This document shows positions 5,989 to 6,691 of a DNA stretch of 6,691 nt, one piece after another. Both the position numbers and the translations under genes were made by a program. The notes below the pieces were generated by a model, which worked only from the letters and a program-made list of their open reading frames with translations, ran no database searches and was not told the DNA's origin. Every line of letters begins with the position of its first letter. Position 1 is the first letter of the stretch. Source of the stretch: JBDRHL01 sp043816955 (lineage in GTDB: Bacteria > Planctomycetota > Phycisphaerae > Sedimentisphaerales > CAYZTY01); contig JBDRHL010000229.1 in the NCBI GenBank assembly GCA_043816955.1, positions 1 to 6,691 on the forward strand, in the 5' to 3' direction.

Positions 5989-6000
5989 CCAGCACCTGAA

Positions 6001-6537
6001 TCAAATGTGGGTATTGCTTAGGGCTTTTTCAATCGCGTTTCTGAACTCGAGATAGTCGTTCTCGGACATGCTATCATTGAGGTTGCTGTTGAGCCAGATT
6101 TCGTCAAGCCATTCAAGAACCTGCTGCTGGAGTGTGATCAGTTCTCTGCGGGATCGCGCAATGAGAGGTTCCGGGCCGGAGATAGTTTCTGGTATGAGGG
6201 CATAGTATTTGTCTATCCTCTCGGCAAGTTCCGGAGATTTTGCATTGAGGATTTCGTTCGGTGTCAGCAGGATAAGGGTATCTTTTTCACCGGAAGCTGC
6301 AGGCAGAAGCAGGTCGAACGCAAAAATGCTTTGTGCGGCGACGCTTTCAAGGCTGAAGCCGCCAGCCCCACCGCCCATAGCCATCATCCAGCCTTCCTCC
6401 CAGCCCTTTTTCCACAGCCAATCCTCGCAGAACAGGGCCAGGTCGTTATAGTCGATACTGTTATTATCTGCAAGATCAACCAGATCGTCATATTCGTTAA
6501 CATCGTTCGGTCCGGTCTGCCATGCGCCGGCAAGCAT
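6001..6537 (-). pseudogene. Remnant of a dockerin-containing protein gene, 5' end missing
   Basis: Read leftward, the ORF gives 178 residues from an ATG at 6537. VNEYDDLVDLADNNSIDYND (13-32), continuing through LALFCEDWLW (33-42), is a dockerin-like calcium-loop and helix repeat (D24, N26, D29, D32), of the kind used in Phycisphaerae secreted proteins. After it come a Gly/Met-rich linker (about 48-60), a hydrophobic stretch SIFAFDLLLP and a charged helical tail. No ribosome binding site precedes the ATG; the only GGAG is about 25 nt upstream. The frame stays open a further 20 codons (to 6597), reading like the same protein (YIEPTGAKEIPPLVDYT), before a TGA and unrelated coding-like sequence. 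This suggests the gene lost its 5' end by insertion or deletion. It might still be an expressed short protein. The specific role is unknown. Confidence 0.55.
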
Positions 6538-6581
6538 CGTATAATCAACAAGAGGGGGTATCTCCTTAGCTCCAGTTGGCT

Positions 6582-6689
6582 CTATATATTGTGCATTTCA
6601 GATTTTGGCTGTCGCTCATGTTTGAGAAGCCGTCCGTAAGTCATCGGCTCCACAGATACTGCCTGCTGTAGTAGTCGATAAAAAAGCTT
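6582..6689 (-). CDS. C-terminal fragment of an unidentified ORF, possibly a transposase
   Basis: At the right edge a leftward frame is open from the window end to TAG at 6584-6582 and reads 35 residues, beginning KLFYRLLQQAVSVEPMTYGR. The mix of aromatic, charged and helical residues looks like real coding sequence rather than noise. It ends over the point where the dockerin-like frame begins. The FYRLLQQAV pattern recalls the tails of some DDE transposases, but I cannot name a family from so little; this is a guess from style and position. Confidence 0.35.
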   Translation of the reverse strand, partial: KLFYRLLQQAVSVEPMTYGRLLKHERQPKSEMHNI

Positions 6690-6691
6690 AC

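Noticed and set aside
1..6691. CRISPR array, tRNA genes or toxin-antitoxin pair
   Set aside because: No regularly spaced repeats, no tRNA-like T-loop with acceptor stem, and no small overlapping gene pair of that kind were seen on either strand.

Overview
The window is bacterial chromosomal DNA. Best guess is Planctomycetota, class Phycisphaerae. That rests on one clue, from memory of the family: the dockerin-like segment at the right end (DNNSIDYNDLALFCEDWLW) looks like the short 'DLALFxxxWLW' repeats common in secreted proteins of that group. The rnpB gene is an ordinary bacterial type A RNase P RNA and does not decide the phylum. The organism assignment is inference.

Layout from left to right. 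Positions 1-56 hold the first 18 codons of a leftward gene that looks like an IS110-family (DEDD) transposase; its ribosome binding site lies inside a strong inverted repeat. Positions 57-444 carry no convincing gene, but they contain a compact three-helix structure (59-115) and a clear rightward intrinsic terminator (158-192). Positions 457-813 are rnpB, with a perfect TATAAT box 6 nt upstream. With only 21 nt between and no terminator, an HI0933/BaiN/YhiN-type flavoprotein (835-2091) follows. It overlaps by 4 nt with a thioredoxin-type arsenate reductase arsC (2088-2522). A second unit has its own near-consensus promoter (2598-2625): arsR (2633-3022) overlapping an ACR3-type arsenite efflux permease (2998-4212). 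Next, perhaps with its own promoter, is a 565-residue conserved-looking protein of unknown role with a transglutaminase-like Cys-His core (4291-5988). Convergent to it, 12 nt away, is what appears to be the 3' remnant of a dockerin-containing protein gene (6001-6537, open to 6597). The coding-like tail of another leftward ORF abuts it at the right edge (6582-6689).

How the genes work together: arsC would reduce arsenate to arsenite, acr3 would export arsenite, and arsR would sense arsenite and relieve repression of arsR-acr3. Together they form a complete minimal arsenic detoxification set split over two adjacent transcription units. The flavoprotein is translationally coupled to arsC, but a role in arsenic chemistry is not shown. 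The transglutaminase-like protein is co-oriented with acr3 but probably independent. Mobile-element pieces at both edges suggest a region that has been rearranged. The most unusual points are the leaderless arsR, rnpB running into a protein operon without a terminator, the GGC (not GGU) in RNase P loop L15, the hairpin-buried transposase start site, and the doubled, partly degenerate transglutaminase-like protein.
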